Positions 50,646 to 62,546 of a DNA stretch of 64,000 nucleotides are shown in pieces. Below the pieces are notes generated by a model. The model saw nothing but the letters and a program-made list of their open reading frames with translations. It was not told where the DNA came from and ran no database searches. Within the stretch, counting starts at the first letter, position 1, and every line of letters starts with the position of its first letter. Both the position numbers and the translations under genes were made by a program. Origin of the DNA: Phoenix dactylifera (lineage: Eukaryota > Streptophyta > Magnoliopsida > Arecales > Arecaceae); NCBI RefSeq assembly GCF_009389715.1, contig NW_024067786.1, positions 124,001 through 188,000 of the forward strand. Direction: 5' to 3'.

Positions 50646-52693
50646 TGATAGACACTTCAGCCCGCCAAGCCAAAATTTCAAGTGTTTGGCCGAGGCCAAC
50701 CTCGGCCAAGACCATCGCCCGGGTCAAATCCACTGTTTGGAGGTCTGCCCAAGCAGTGACCGACCATTTCAGCCACCGGCGCAGCCCCAAGCAGGCGCTG
50801 CGCGAGGTTCTGCACCCACTGTAGCAACGCGCGGCCGACCGCGCGCATGACCAGCCACAGCAGCGCGCGGCCAACCGCGCGCCCAGGCGACCCACGGCAC
50901 GTGCAGCCCACTGCGCGCGCCCATTGCAGAGGCGCGGCCAGCGCGCAGGCCCGCAGGAGCACGCAGCCACGCGCGGCCTCTAGCTCGCGCGCCCACCTAT
51001 GCACGGCCTCTAGCTCGCGCGCCCACCTACACGCAACCTCCAGCACGCACGCCCGTCCGCGCGCGGCATCCAGCCCGCGCGCCCGCCCGCGCGCGGCCAT
51101 GAGGCCGACGCCCAGCCGCGCGCAGCCCTGTGCGCGCATTCCCAGCCGCGCGCAGGCCTCCGCGCACCCGAGCAGAACTCGGGCCGGCCAATGCCCAAGC
51201 GCCAGGCCGACCCAGGGCCCCACGCACCAGCGCCCGCGCCCGCCCGGTGCGCCCTGCACCCGCGCACGCCCAGCGCGCCCGAACCTCGCCAGGCCCAGGA
51301 ACGGCCAGTGCACAGCAAGGCCGCCTCCCCGCTCCTCGCCAGCACTTAGCCCCCGCGTAACGATGGGTTGCACGCACGCCAGACATGGGCATGGACACGG
51401 GCGGCAACCAGGGGCACCAGCCCATGCGTGCGCAGTTGGGAGCACACGCACAGAGGGCACAGCAAGCACAAGGCTCGACTAAGGCTGCATCCGGCCGAGC
51501 GCTCCCAAGCCAGACCAATCCAAGGTTAGCGCACGGGTCAAGCCCAGCCAAAGACACAACAAGGCATCCGAGCCCGCGCACATCGGACCCGGACCAGACA
51601 GCATGCGCGCGCCCGAGAGCCAGATAAGGCAAGCCACGGTCAGCCCGACCAAGAGCGCAAACCGGGGACAAGTGGCAACCATCTGCGCGCAAGGCCAAAC
51701 ATGAAAAGCCATGGTCAGCCCAGCCAGGAGCGCAACCAAGAGACAAGTGGCAATCATCAGCGCGCGGAAGCAAACAAGGAAAGTCATTACCAAATTGCGC
51801 CCGGCCAAAGCCAACCGACAGAGACACTTGGCAAGCAGCCAGGCATCAGCACCGAAGCAAACAAGGAAAGCGCACGTGCAAAATCAAAGAAGGAGCCTGC
51901 GGGCTCTTCCATAGCGATCCGGCAGGAGAGGACACTGGCAGCCAGGATGCAACACGCCGCAGAATGAACACGCACAAGGAGGCCACGCCAGCGATCTAAG
52001 GGAGCAAGGGCGACAACAGCAAATCCCCACAAATCGGGTGGGATATCACAGCAAATCAGGCAGCGCAGCCCAGCCACCCAGCGCAGCAACCAAATCAGGC
52101 CGCGCCCGGGCAGATGGCAGCCTCAGCTCACGACACGCGCACAAGCCACACCGATAGCAAATCTCGAGTGCCCACCTCATTGCAGCACATGGCCAAAGGG
52201 AGCCAAGTTTAGACAGCCCCTGACGCCCAAACAAGGAAGCCATTTGAATTTGAATTAAGTCCCAAATAAGCCAAGGCACTCGGCCTACAAAAGGAGCCTT
52301 TATGGCCCTTAGTCCGGCATCTATCATCTACCAATAGCTTTGATTTCAAGTTGTGTCAAGGGTTGTATCCCTTTGTTTGTCGGCCGAAAAGCTTGGGCTA
52401 AGGAGGAGAATATCACTCCCCTTAGATTGTTTAGGTGTCGCAAGATTCCTTCCGAATCTTGCCAAGAGTCCTATGTAATCGTTGCTTGATTGGAATAAAG
52501 TCATTTGCTTTTAGCAATTCACCCCCATATATTGATTCTTTCCCTTTGCCGAGCGCCCATAGAGGTAGAGCATAGGCAAGGTTCCATCGGCAGCAAGAAG
52601 GAAGAGAGATACCCACTTCAAGACGGTCCCAACGCACGGCAAATCCTCAACCTTGGCGCGGGGTTTGGGACCGCAAAGCCCCGCGGGCCAACA
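50646..52693 (+). repeat. 3' LTR of the Gypsy element
   Basis: It starts TGATAGACACTTC and ends GGGCCAACA, and is collinear with the 5' LTR. It has the same GC-rich degenerate repeat block, with a slightly different number of units (2048 versus 2027 bp). Confidence 0.92.
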
Positions 52694-52698
52694 CAGGG

Positions 52699-52930
52699 CC
52701 CATAGCGCCAAGAGTCAACTCTGACCAAGCCTCGTCCGACTCCGGACTCCGACCAAGCCTCATCCGACTCCGGACTCCGACAGGACCTCGCCAGTGGGTT
52801 CAGGGACCTCCTAGTGGTATAACCCACCCTACTCCTCCAGCGCATCCACGTTGGCAGGCGGTAGGACTGACTCGGCCCTTCAGGCCTCCGCCAACATTGA
52901 CTCGGCCCCTCAGGCCTCCACCAACAATTT
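52699..52930. repeat. two short tandem repeats next to the Gypsy element
   Basis: A 28-bp unit (GACCAAGCCTCGTCCGACTC...) occurs twice at 52723-52750 and 52751-52778. A 30-bp unit (GACTCGGCCC...TCCGCCAAC) occurs twice at 52869-52898 and 52899-52928. They look like part of another decayed repeat into which the Gypsy element inserted. Confidence 0.8.
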
Positions 52931-53874
52931 TTACTCTTAAGTTACAAGTCCAAATTCCCCTATCTTCGTCTTTTATCCCTATGTAACACATTTCATGTTT
53001 GTCCAACCATCACCTCTATGCATCCTCGCCTTCGTATACAGTAAACAACATATGTGGAACATTAAAACAACAATACATCTATAGATCATTTACAACAAAT
53101 AGCAAAAGAATCTCTTCATCTAATCCCATCAGTCATCATTCATCAATCCACGAGAAACCATCTATCATCGCATAACGGGTCTCCTCTGAAACCGTTGCAA
53201 CGGCCGTTATTATGAACCAGTGATTTTAAAACGACCCGGTTCAACTGCCTGTTCCCGGTCCGGCCAATTAACCGCCCCGAGAGATTTATTAGGGAAGCAG
53301 CTCCTCTTGGACGGACTCGCTGACCCCGCCTTCCCGCTTCTCTCTCTCTCTCTCTCGATTTCGTCCATTGGGTTCTCCCCATTTCCTTCTCTTTAAGCCC
53401 TTCTCGGCTTCCATCACGATTCCTTTTTCACCCATTTCGATCGATCGCGGCGCCCTTTTAGCTTCAACTCGCAATGGGCGCGGAGAAATCGATTCTATTT
53501 TGGAGTTGGATGGGTTCTGATATCTGGGTCTGGTGATTTCCTCCTTGTCTTCGTTGGATTTCTTTTTGGATTAACAGATATAGAAATTGGATCTTGGGGA
53601 GCGAACGGCACGCAATCTTTGAATTCTGATCTTTCTTTGGTTCTCTCTTCTATTGGGATCTCCTCGTCGAGATGCCAGTTGGGTTGTTCTGATTCAATTC
53701 TTAATATCAAAATTGGATTTTGAGGCACCAGGCTTTGATTCCTGCATCGATATACTCTCAAATTAGTTCTGGAGAAACTTCTCAAAGAAAGATGGATTCT
53801 TTATAGGACTTGCAATAATTTGAAGGGAAGAGGATTGGAAGATAATTTAGAGCATTGCTGCTGGTGATCGAAGG
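52931..53874 (+). promoter_or_regulatory. upstream and leader region of the MADS-box gene
   Basis: An AT-rich stretch to about 53150 is followed by a CT-rich segment with a (CT)n run near 53340, and then a leader-like region to the ATG at 53875. A 5' UTR intron is possible but cannot be placed. No other gene was recognised. Confidence 0.4.
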
Positions 53875-56800
53875 ATGGGGAGGGTGAAGCTAAAGATCAA
53901 AAAATTGGAGAATAGCAGTGGTCGGCAGGTCACCTACTCGAAACGGAGGGCCGGAATATTGAAAAAGGCTAAGGAGCTATCGATATTGTGTGACATCGAT
54001 CTCATCCTTCTCATGTTCTCACCCACTGGAAAGCCGACATTATGTGTCGGAGACCGGAGGTAGCTGTTAATCCTTCATCTTTATTTCAACTATTCTTGGT
54101 TTTTCAAATGCAATTATCAAATATTTAATTGGCTGTAGAATTGAAATGAATTAGAGCACTTTATTTAGGCTGTAGGACCATAAGTAATTTCTAAGAGATC
54201 CTGAAGATTGGTTGTTTAATTGTTCCTCGTAGCCCTTTTTGGAGAATGGATTAGTAAGAACCGTTTCAGCCATCAAATTGAGAACCATTAGCATCTTCAA
54301 AAAAGTATTAAAAAAAGTATGGCTTACTAGCTCAATCAACATTTTATACCGATAATTCATCTTAGTTGGATTATTGCTATTTTGCATTATATCATATGGT
54401 TACTATGTATTTACTAGTTGCAGCACCTCTTTCGACTAATGCTTTGTTTGAAGTTAGATAATCGCCACAATTTTCTTTCCGTTTCGATGTTTATTCTTTG
54501 CTTTATGCAGCACCATTGAGGAGGTTGTTGCAAAGTTTGCCCAACTAACTCCACAAGAAAGAGCAAAAAGGTAAAATAGAATTCCTCTGACCTGTGTACC
54601 CTTTTCCTTGCATTCAGACTAAATGTCTATAACCCTTCTAATGAATGTTTCTACATCATTTGGACAGGAAATTGGAGAGCCTCGAAGTAAGTCCACCATC
54701 ATTTAGCCATTATTTGAACAAAAGTTTACACTCTTTTTTTTTCCTTCGATGGAACATGGTTTCATACTTCAGTATGACCTCAAGCAACCTTGGATCAATA
54801 TTATGCATATTTGAAAAATTTTATTCTTTTTTCCTTGTTGAGAATATAGGCACTGAAGAAGACATTCAAGAAACTGGACCATGATGTTAATATTCAAGAT
54901 TTCATGGGTTCAAGGTAGATAATCTTAAATTTATTTGGATAGCAGAACTCAAGTTTCAAAATTTTGATATTCTTCTTTTGTTTTTATTGCAGCAGCCAAA
55001 CGGTTGAGGTGCTCATCACAAACATCACATTTACAAATTCAACATTCTATTCTATAAGAATTGCCTTTTCTCTCTTTGTATACACGGTTTTGATTGAATC
55101 CCTTGTACAGGACTTAACAAATCACTTACGGTCATTGCAAGCTCAACTATCAGATGTACAGAAGAGACTGAGGTAATATTTTTGAACTTTGACCTGCAGC
55201 TTTCTTTTCTTGGATATCAAGAAAATGCCAAACGATTAGAGAAGCATGCTTCTAAGTACCTAACAACAGAGGGAGACCGTTTATGAGATGAACGACCATG
55301 TTAGATAAGATGACGGAACAAAGCATAATCATGCAATTTCAACAAACACTTTAGCAACATTGAGAAGAGGAAGGAAAAGAAGAAAGTAAGGATAGATGTT
55401 ACAAAGAAAGGGGAAGAGAGGGAATATAGTGTCCTGTTGCCTTTCAATCCTAGGGCTCTCTCTTGTATTTATTGATTGTGGCATGAGGGTGGAGCATGGA
55501 CAGATGATTGAAGTGCACCCAGCATTAGATAGTCTTGGGAAATGGAATAAATCTGTATTTGCAAGCATTTTCCCTTTAAATACAAAAAGCAAAAAATTTT
55601 TTTACCTTCACATTTCATTGCATTACACTAGAAGATGCACATCTAAAATTTTTTGGATCTTTACAGTAATATAGCCATTTATGGCACTGCAACAAGTAAA
55701 TCACTGAGCTGCTCTAATTTCCAGTATTATTAATGCATTCATTTTTGTTATATTTAACATTCAGCTGTTCCTTTTCAGTTATTGGACTGATCCTGATAAG
55801 ATTAATGACATAGACCATATTAGGGCTATGGAACAATCTCTCAGGGAATCTCTCAGCCGCATACAGGTGCATAAGGTATGTTTTCCTTGGCATTCTGGAC
55901 ATTTGCTTTTTGTCTATTAAATGATCATTTTATTAACATTTTTCATATTTGTTGCATATTTTGGTGGCTTGTATGCATAATGATTCTAAATGACATATAG
56001 CACCATAGCTTAGATGCACAGGTTTATGCAGGGGACCTTAGGCCTAATTAACCAACTCATTTTGCTAATTGTTTTTCATGATTATATTACTTACAAATCA
56101 TCCAATATTTCTAGAGTGGGATGCTAGATGACAATTTTAGCACTCTTTCATCATCACATGCTAGCCTCGGGGACTAAGTTATCATGCATGGGCTTGGTTG
56201 AGATGGGAATTAAGCCCTGTTAGACAGAGCTTTTGGTGGGCCAGAAAGCACTTTCTGACCCTCCAAAAATACTTTTGGATGGAATAGAGGTGTTTGATAA
56301 AAATATCAGAAAGTTGTTTTAGCTTTGCCAGAAAGCTAAAACAACTCCTGGGGAGAAGCTCCAAAATAGAGCTTCTTTGGAAAAGCACTTTTAGCATGCG
56401 TCAAAAGGCTGTTTTAATTTATAAATTTTTTTCTTTTTGGACCAAAATACCATAATAAAATATTATAATTATAGAAAATATTCCTTTATATTATAGAAAT
56501 TTGCAGAAGTTCCAACAAATAAAACAAGGAACCCAAAAATTAGTTCCTAAAAATATTATATTAATAAAATAGTAATATATAATGATAATAATTATAATAT
56601 TTTATATCTTTATTATTGTATTATACTATAAATATAATATTATATTACATTATATCATACTGCATTGATATATTATGTTATATAATATCAAATTTTGTTA
56701 TATTATCATGCTATAGTATACAATATTATATTACTATATTATAATAATATTATATTGCATTACAGTAATATTATACTATATCATATATTTATATATTAAT

Positions 56801-59800
56801 ACATATTATATTTTATTATGTTATGTTATATAATACTATGCAATGTCCTTTATCGTCATTTTGTCGTACCAAAAGTACTTAGTTTGTTTACCAAACACAT
56901 ATTAAAGTTCTACAGCATTTTAGAAATATAATTACCAAATAGAAAATAGCTTTTTATAAAAGCTCTACTTTAAAAAGCTCTACTTCTGAAAGGTCTACTG
57001 TCATCAGCTCTGCCAAACAGGGCCTTAGTGGGTATAGAACCATCTGACCTCAAAGTTCATTGTATCGGTACTGTACCGATATTGATACTATATGGTATAC
57101 CTGCTACCATATGGTATATCTCTTGTACCAATATAAGGTCAAGAGGCCCTTTTCTCACTCCTAGCCATGGTACAACCCGAAACCGGGGGGTACCAGTTGA
57201 TTCCACCTGGTACAAGTTGATTCAGCTCCTTTGTCGTACTAGACCTTGGTATCATACCGATGCAATTCAGTACACCAAGTATGGGGAGGTATGGTGAACC
57301 ATGCATAGCTTTGCCTGCATATTTTTACTAGTTCTATGAGTTTATACTTAGTTACAGAAAGGCTAACACCATCTACATTAATCTACTTTGCTCTAATGAC
57401 AGTGTTTCATTGATATTAGCAATTTTATTCATACCTGAATGATACTATTGCAGAACCGGCTAATACCTCCCAATATATAGAATGAAAGAGCTAAGCACAG
57501 TTTATCTGAAAGATATGTATTTCTAGCTAACTTAGTGATCACTGTTTCATCACCAAAAGTGATGTTCAGCTTTGAGGCTGCACATCTTATGGACCAAAAA
57601 GATAAAGCTTTCAGGATTTAGATTTATTACTCGTTTACGGGAGCTTTTCTAACTTACCAAGAGCTAACCTTTTAAGTTAGATAGCTGATTTTCTCATGCT
57701 TTATGCAAGTACTTTCTGCCCCTAATATATAAAACAATAGTACAGATATCTGAATCATCACTTTGATAGAAATTTAATATTATAGACAAGACATTGATTA
57801 GGAGAAGAAAATATTTTTACTATAGTAAACACACATTTTGTAATAATTTTTTATTTAGCTTTTCCTCATCTTAATGGTTGATCATCTGTTCTTTGTGATG
57901 ACAGGAAAACCTTGGAAAGCAACTTGTGTCTCTAGATTGCAGTAGCCAGGTAAAAGCACTTCTTGGTGGAATATATGGGTCTGCTTCCAGTCATTTGCTG
58001 CCTTAAATTAGAAAAAGATTTCACCTTTCTTTATCAATAGCAGCTATCTAATGATATCACACTGATTTTTTAGTTTCAAAATGACATCCATCTACCCTTG
58101 GGATTAGGCGGTGAGCATGGTCCATCGCCTGTAGCATGGCTTCATAGCAATGATGGCCAACAAATGATGCTTCCAGAAGACCCTCATTTACTACCTCAGA
58201 GGTGGGCAGGCAATTTACTACCTCATAGGTGAACAAGATCAATTTTTTTTAATTCCTCTTATGCGTAAACTATTTTATTACCTATTTTCCTAGTCAAAAT
58301 AGGGTCTCCTGATTGTTATAGACTTTTATCATAATCAGAGTCTTTTTGTAACTTAAATTTGATCATAAAGTTTTATGAATGATTGAAAATGTATCAACTC
58401 AACTCTTTCTGGCTCATGCCAGATTGTGGACGAAAGTTTTGGTAAGGTCAATCTCTTGTTGTTGACTTCTTTGACTTTGGTGCATCAACTTGTTCCTTTA
58501 GTCAAAACATGGATGGATCCTTTTGTGAAAGGTTCCAAGCATATATTACGTTACCTAAACCTGCAATATGGTAATATAGTCATTGGGTTTGGTTTGTCAG
58601 AATCATTTTTGAAAATGGATATATGCACTAAAATTACCTGCACACTCCTTAATAATCTTTTCAGCATATCACCATTCTCATCGCCTTTAAATTGGTTGAA
58701 ATGGTTTATCCAGTATATTTGCTAAAGTGATGGATGTGGTTGTTTTGTCTTGTAGAGATATCGGATGCTCCACAGACACATCTATTCAAAGTTATTCTGG
58801 TTACTTCAACACAGGTAAACAAGCAGAGGCCACTGAACAATTACAAGAGGATTCTTTGCATGAGTTCAGCCAAAATGCATGCTTGAGGCTGCAGCTAGGA
58901 GGCCAGTACCCTTACCAGCCCTATTGCCAGAATTTAATTGGGGAGAACACATTCAAGCCCGATGCAGAAAATAGCTTACCAGAAAGCACTATAGATTACC
59001 AAGTTAATCACTCTGAGCCACCCAGGCCTGGATATGATGCAAGCTTTCAGAATTGGGCTTCGACATCTGGGACATGTGGTGTTACCATATATGATGCCCA
59101 GTCATACTCCCGAGTAAGTTCAAGATTTTTTTTACTCATTCTGAATGAGATTAGAACATTTCTACTAGGCTTAGCAACCAGAAGCAGTGATAACTATACT
59201 GAAAGGCAATAAAAGTAGGAAGCAGGATATTTTAGTATCTCAAGAAGCATAATTGCATGATTTAGGAAAACCTTACAAGCCATGTGCTGCATTTTAAAAT
59301 TTATCATCTGAGAAGTAATATCAAGCTTTGCATAAATAAATTAGAAATCCATTTCATAAATCGTGTCGCTCTTCAGGGATGCTGCTACTTTATCTTTAGG
59401 ACTTCAAAATATTGGAGGCAATGGAAGATTATCATATTTCCTAATTATTATTTTTTCCATTCTCATGATTTTGTATCTTTTGGCAATTCAAGGTTTCTGT
59501 ATTGTTCCTGTCGATGCTTGTTTAGTTGCCTATGTAATTTAAACATGCATTTACTCTGAACATTTGGAATTACAAGGATTTGAAACATATTTGTTCTGAA
59601 ACTTTGAATGAAAACCAAAATAGAAATTGGCATCATAATTTAAGATCAAATATTGTACTACCAACTCTGAAATTTTTTTTATGCACAGCTCTCTTGGTAA
59701 TTTCTATTTACTTCAGTTCTGGCAACAACATTTCAATACGACCTAATTAATCAACTTTAATATTTCGGGACAGGCACAAAATGGTTTTCCTTAAACCGTT

Positions 59801-59916
59801 TTACTGATATGATCAGCCTCTGGTTTTCGCTGCTGATGGTTGCGGACTTGTCTGAGCTATAATATTTTTCAGCCGTGTTGAAGCCCTTTAACTGTTTCTT
59901 GCAGCAACCAAACTAA
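53875..59916 (+). CDS. MIKC*-type MADS-box transcription factor (AGL30/65/94-like)
   Basis: Eleven exons: 53875-54059, 54511-54570, 54668-54686, 54850-54914, 54993-55008, 55111-55172, 55779-55875, 57905-57949, 58074-58201 (or to 58228), 58756-59113 and 59905-59916. All phases agree, giving 348 or 357 aa. The MADS domain fills residues 1-60 ([38 protein letters not shown]). Next come [20 protein letters not shown] and a K-like helical region in many tiny exons (16 and 19 nt), the hallmark of MIKC* genes. The C-terminus is Gln/Ser/Pro-rich. MIKC* factors act as dimers in pollen and gametophyte development in Arabidopsis; a similar role here is inference. The last exon codes only QPN and a stop, so it is the least certain. 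Intron 7 holds a Harbinger MITE. Confidence 0.9.
56213..57024. mobile_element. Harbinger-like MITE in MADS intron 7
   Basis: TTA flanks both ends (56210-56212 and 57025-57027). The left end is AGCCCTGTTAGACAGAGCTT, and the right end read backwards is GGCCCTGTTTGGCAGAGCTG. The 812-bp element has a core of almost pure A/T (about 56580-56850) and no coding capacity. The TTA target and GGCCCTGTTTGG-type ends fit PIF/Harbinger. Confidence 0.85.
57050..57300. repeat. GGTACC-rich dispersed repeat in MADS intron 7
   Basis: It has a dense set of palindromic words: TCGGTACTGTACCGA, ATGGTATACC, ACCATATGGTATA, GGGGGTACCAG and GTATGGGGAGGTATGG. It sits just after the MITE. A similar style is seen near 6.8, 25.5 and 30.1 kb. 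It is not assigned to a class. Confidence 0.5.
58420..58630 (+). mobile_element. possible decayed Ty1/Copia fragment in MADS intron 9
   Basis: A short reading has a phrase like [17 protein letters not shown], resembling the KRILRYLKGT-type region of plant Copia RNase H. It is isolated, old and broken, with no LTRs seen. Confidence 0.35.
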
Positions 59917-61780
59917 GACTTCACAAATCATGTTGTTTATCAGTATCTCTAGTCGGCTTCTCAGGTCATTTGGTGGCATTCATCCCATAGAACATGTACC
60001 ACAGAAGCTACATACTTGCATGAATCTTCAGCAGCCATTGACATGGTTTCCTTAGTACTACAATACTCAGAGGCCATTTGTAACATAAAGATGTGATGTA
60101 TATTCTTACCTTGACACAAAATAGTCGTAGCTACGAAATATGTCATAGAGAAAATTCTTGGTAGATATAATGGTTAATGAGCCCCACCTTGCCATTATGT
60201 TCAGGTCAGTTGTAACAATTCGCCTTGTAAATTTTATTTGAACAATGGGCATTGCCCCACCACTCTCTCCAACGATGATGGTCGATGGACTAACCATGCA
60301 TGAAACATGTGTTATCCTATGTGCATTGTCCCACCTCTATCATCAACTATGGCTATGGTTAGTGAGTTTCTGGGTCTGGCTTCTCAGGCATGCATTGCTC
60401 CAATGAAAAATTCAGTTTTTACTTTCTTGGACCATACAAATTAACATGTTCCTAGATAGCAGTCGATTAGCCCGGAAATCTTTAACATAGGTTGAGCTAG
60501 AAAAGAGTGCAACATCCTTAATGCCCTTAATGACAAACAAAGAGCCTCCTTCCCAAATTCAATCTACCTAAAGGGAGTGAATATCAAATTTGTTAGCCTA
60601 GCAAGCAGCAGTAAGTTTAGCCACAGGGTCAAATTGAGTAGGAATGGAAATTGGCCCCATGGCTATGAGCAGCCCACCATGATATAGCAAGAAAAATCCT
60701 GCTACTGCTCCACCTTCATGGACATTGTTATACTCATGCACTCAAGTGTGATCCCAAAAGTTTGCCCTGAAAATTGCATGCTGGCCAGCCAAGCTAAAGA
60801 ATATAGCCAGCTCTCACATTCACTTGTGCTGGGGCTGCCATATTTGAAGCCTCCTTTGGATATTGTATTCCTCCCATCTCGGTTGCAGGCATCTACCTGC
60901 CAAGATAAACAAAAGCCTATCAGCAATCCAAACTCTGTTGCTATGCGGACATTGAAACAGAGTATTCTGAATATCCTATCCTCAATATGAGTGTGACCAA
61001 GGATTTAATTCCTGCCAAAACAGGATGACACAATCAATACTGTATGAAAAACCGGGATCCAAGATAACCGAAGGATATTGATGCCCCGACCATCTTGGCT
61101 GTATCAACGAAACCGGAACAGTGAAGACAAACTATGACATTATTATTATTTCTCTTCTTTCCATTGTATCCTAACCATATTAACCCAAGAACGTACCATC
61201 AGAGAAGCAAACCAGGATGGGTCTTTGTTTTTAGATTTAAAATCCAAACAAGTCTTTATTGTTTCTAATCCTTCTATCCAACTCAAGAATGTACCATCAG
61301 AGTTTTTTTTACCATCTATTACACAGATCTTAAAGCGCTCCAAATTCCATCATTCATTCGCTGCATAGATCTCAAAGCAAACAGTGGATGATCCAACGGT
61401 CGCCGGATGCCAAGATGTGAACAACCACGATCTCTTATTTGGATAACCGAAATATGTGAACGTCGAATACTCCTCTCCTCAAAGTCCTCGTGCAAATCTC
61501 TAGTAAGATCAATTACCGACAACTCAAAACATAGTTTACGTCGCAGAGTGGAAGCCAAGTTTTGCCATCGCCCCAGCAATAATACACTGCGGGTCATCGT
61601 GTGTTCCCCAACGCTTCCCATATCCACCCACATCTGCTGTACCAGCACTGAATCACGACCGTTCCTTCCCTAACCGTGGGCTCATCAGTATTCATCCAGT
61701 CAACCCACCGTCTCTTAACTTAAACGCTACCTCTTCCTTGGATCACTCAAAAGCCCCGCTAGGGAATGGAGAAGTCAGAA
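59917..61780. other. 3' UTR and spacer
   Basis: After the MADS stop codon the region to 61.8 kb holds only short frames on both strands without recognisable domains. A repeated phrase, AAGAA(C/T)GTACCATCAGAG, occurs at about 61187 and 61285. Otherwise nothing was recognised. Confidence 0.45.
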
Positions 61781-61788
61781 GAAACTCA

Positions 61789-61994
61789 CACGTGCCAACC
61801 CGTCCTCGGGGCCTCCCAACACGTGCTAGTCGCGGCACCCACACGTTGACGCCACCGGAAAGTAAATAAATAAATAAAAAGTACTTACACGTGTCAGCGT
61901 TATTACAACTTCCCGTAACGTATTCATTATTTTAATATATTTTATTATCCCGCTTAGACCGCGGTGACCGGACTCCAACCTTCTCGTATAATAG
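61789..61994 (+). promoter_or_regulatory. G-box cluster and TATA box of the proline-rich gene
   Basis: CACGTG occurs at 61789-61794, 61820-61825 and 61888-61893, within 250 bp of the start codon; two read ACACGTG. A TATA-like TATAATAG lies at 61987-61994, about 40 bp before the ATG, so the leader would be very short. G-boxes bind bZIP and bHLH factors in light, ABA and stress responses. Confidence 0.55.
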
Positions 61995-62033
61995 GCGAGC
62001 ACGACGAGCTCCGATTTCTCTGATCCCTCCGCG

Positions 62034-62546
62034 ATGGAGACACCTCCCGAATACTCACCGGCGCTTCTCCGCCGTCTCCTCCTTCTCCTCCTCGTCGCCT
62101 CTTCGCCGTCGATCTCGTCAGCGACGGTCGTGATCAAAGACGAAGACCCGTTGGCCACCACCCCGCCTCCCCCAGACGGGGTGGCCTGCACCGTATGCGC
62201 CGCCTGTGACAACCCCTGCCAGCCCCTCCCCTCCTCCCCTCCTCCTCCGCCGCCGTCGCTGCCGCCGCCGGAACCCTCCACCGAGTGCCCTCCACCGCCT
62301 TCCCCTCCGGCCGATGTCTACTACTACTCCCCTCCACCGCCGTCGCAGCCAGATGTGGAAGCCTCTCCTCCTCCTCCCTCCTCCGCCGGGAGCAACTGCC
62401 CTCCACCGCCGCCCAATCCTCTAGTTCCCTGCTTCTATTGTTACTCCCCCTCGTCATTCCCTTCTGGGTCCCACCAGGTGGGGCCTCTCGCTCTCGTCTC
62501 TTCTCTTCTTCTCTCCTTCCTCTTCTCCCTTTGTCTTCTGTTGTAG
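62034..62546 (+). CDS. secreted proline-rich (extensin-like) protein, probably GPI-anchored
   Basis: This is a single-exon frame of 170 aa. The N-terminus has RR followed by LLLLLLVASSPSISSA, a good signal peptide (cleavage near residue 30). Residues about 43-135 are built of Ser-Pro(3-6) blocks (SPPPPPP, TECPPPPSPP, YYYSPPPPS) with Tyr triplets and several Cys, typical of hydroxyproline-rich cell-wall proteins. The C-terminus (VGPLALVSSLLLSFLFSLCLLL is the region, at 149-170) is hydrophobic and ends the protein, which suggests a GPI-anchor signal. A function in the wall or at the plasma membrane surface is inferred from composition. The open frames on the minus strand are by-products of the CCG/CCT repeats. 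Nothing identifies a specific named gene. Confidence 0.75.
   Translation: METPPEYSPALLRRLLLLLLVASSPSISSATVVIKDEDPLATTPPPPDGVACTVCAACDNPCQPLPSSPPPPPPSLPPPEPSTECPPPPSPPADVYYYSPPPPSQPDVEASPPPPSSAGSNCPPPPPNPLVPCFYCYSPSSFPSGSHQVGPLALVSSLLLSFLFSLCLLL

Larger units (their letters stand above)
42112..52693 (+). mobile_element. Ty3/Gypsy LTR retrotransposon (fossil) hosting a nested hAT
   Basis: Two long direct repeats (42112-44138 and 50646-52693) begin TGATA and end CCAACA, and are flanked by the 5-bp target duplication CAGGG (42107-42111 and 52694-52698). TGGTGCTTTCATTGAGAG sits just after the 5' LTR, where a primer site belongs. GGGAGGGGGAGA, a polypurine tract, sits just before the 3' LTR. Gag, protease, reverse transcriptase and RNase H parts are recognisable in Ty3/Gypsy order. 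The element is broken, with several breaks, and is split by a hAT transposon. In about 200 nt compared by eye the LTRs differ at about 4% of sites, mostly C/T, suggesting an age of roughly one to a few million years (rate uncertain). Confidence 0.92.

Noticed and set aside
50509-52327. Long open frames in the second GC-rich block
   Set aside because: Same cause: this is the 3' LTR copy of the block.
62134-62457. Minus-strand frame opposite the proline-rich gene
   Set aside because: It is the reverse complement of CCG/CCT-rich codons. The plus-strand frame has a signal peptide, SPPPP blocks and a hydrophobic tail, which explains the region.
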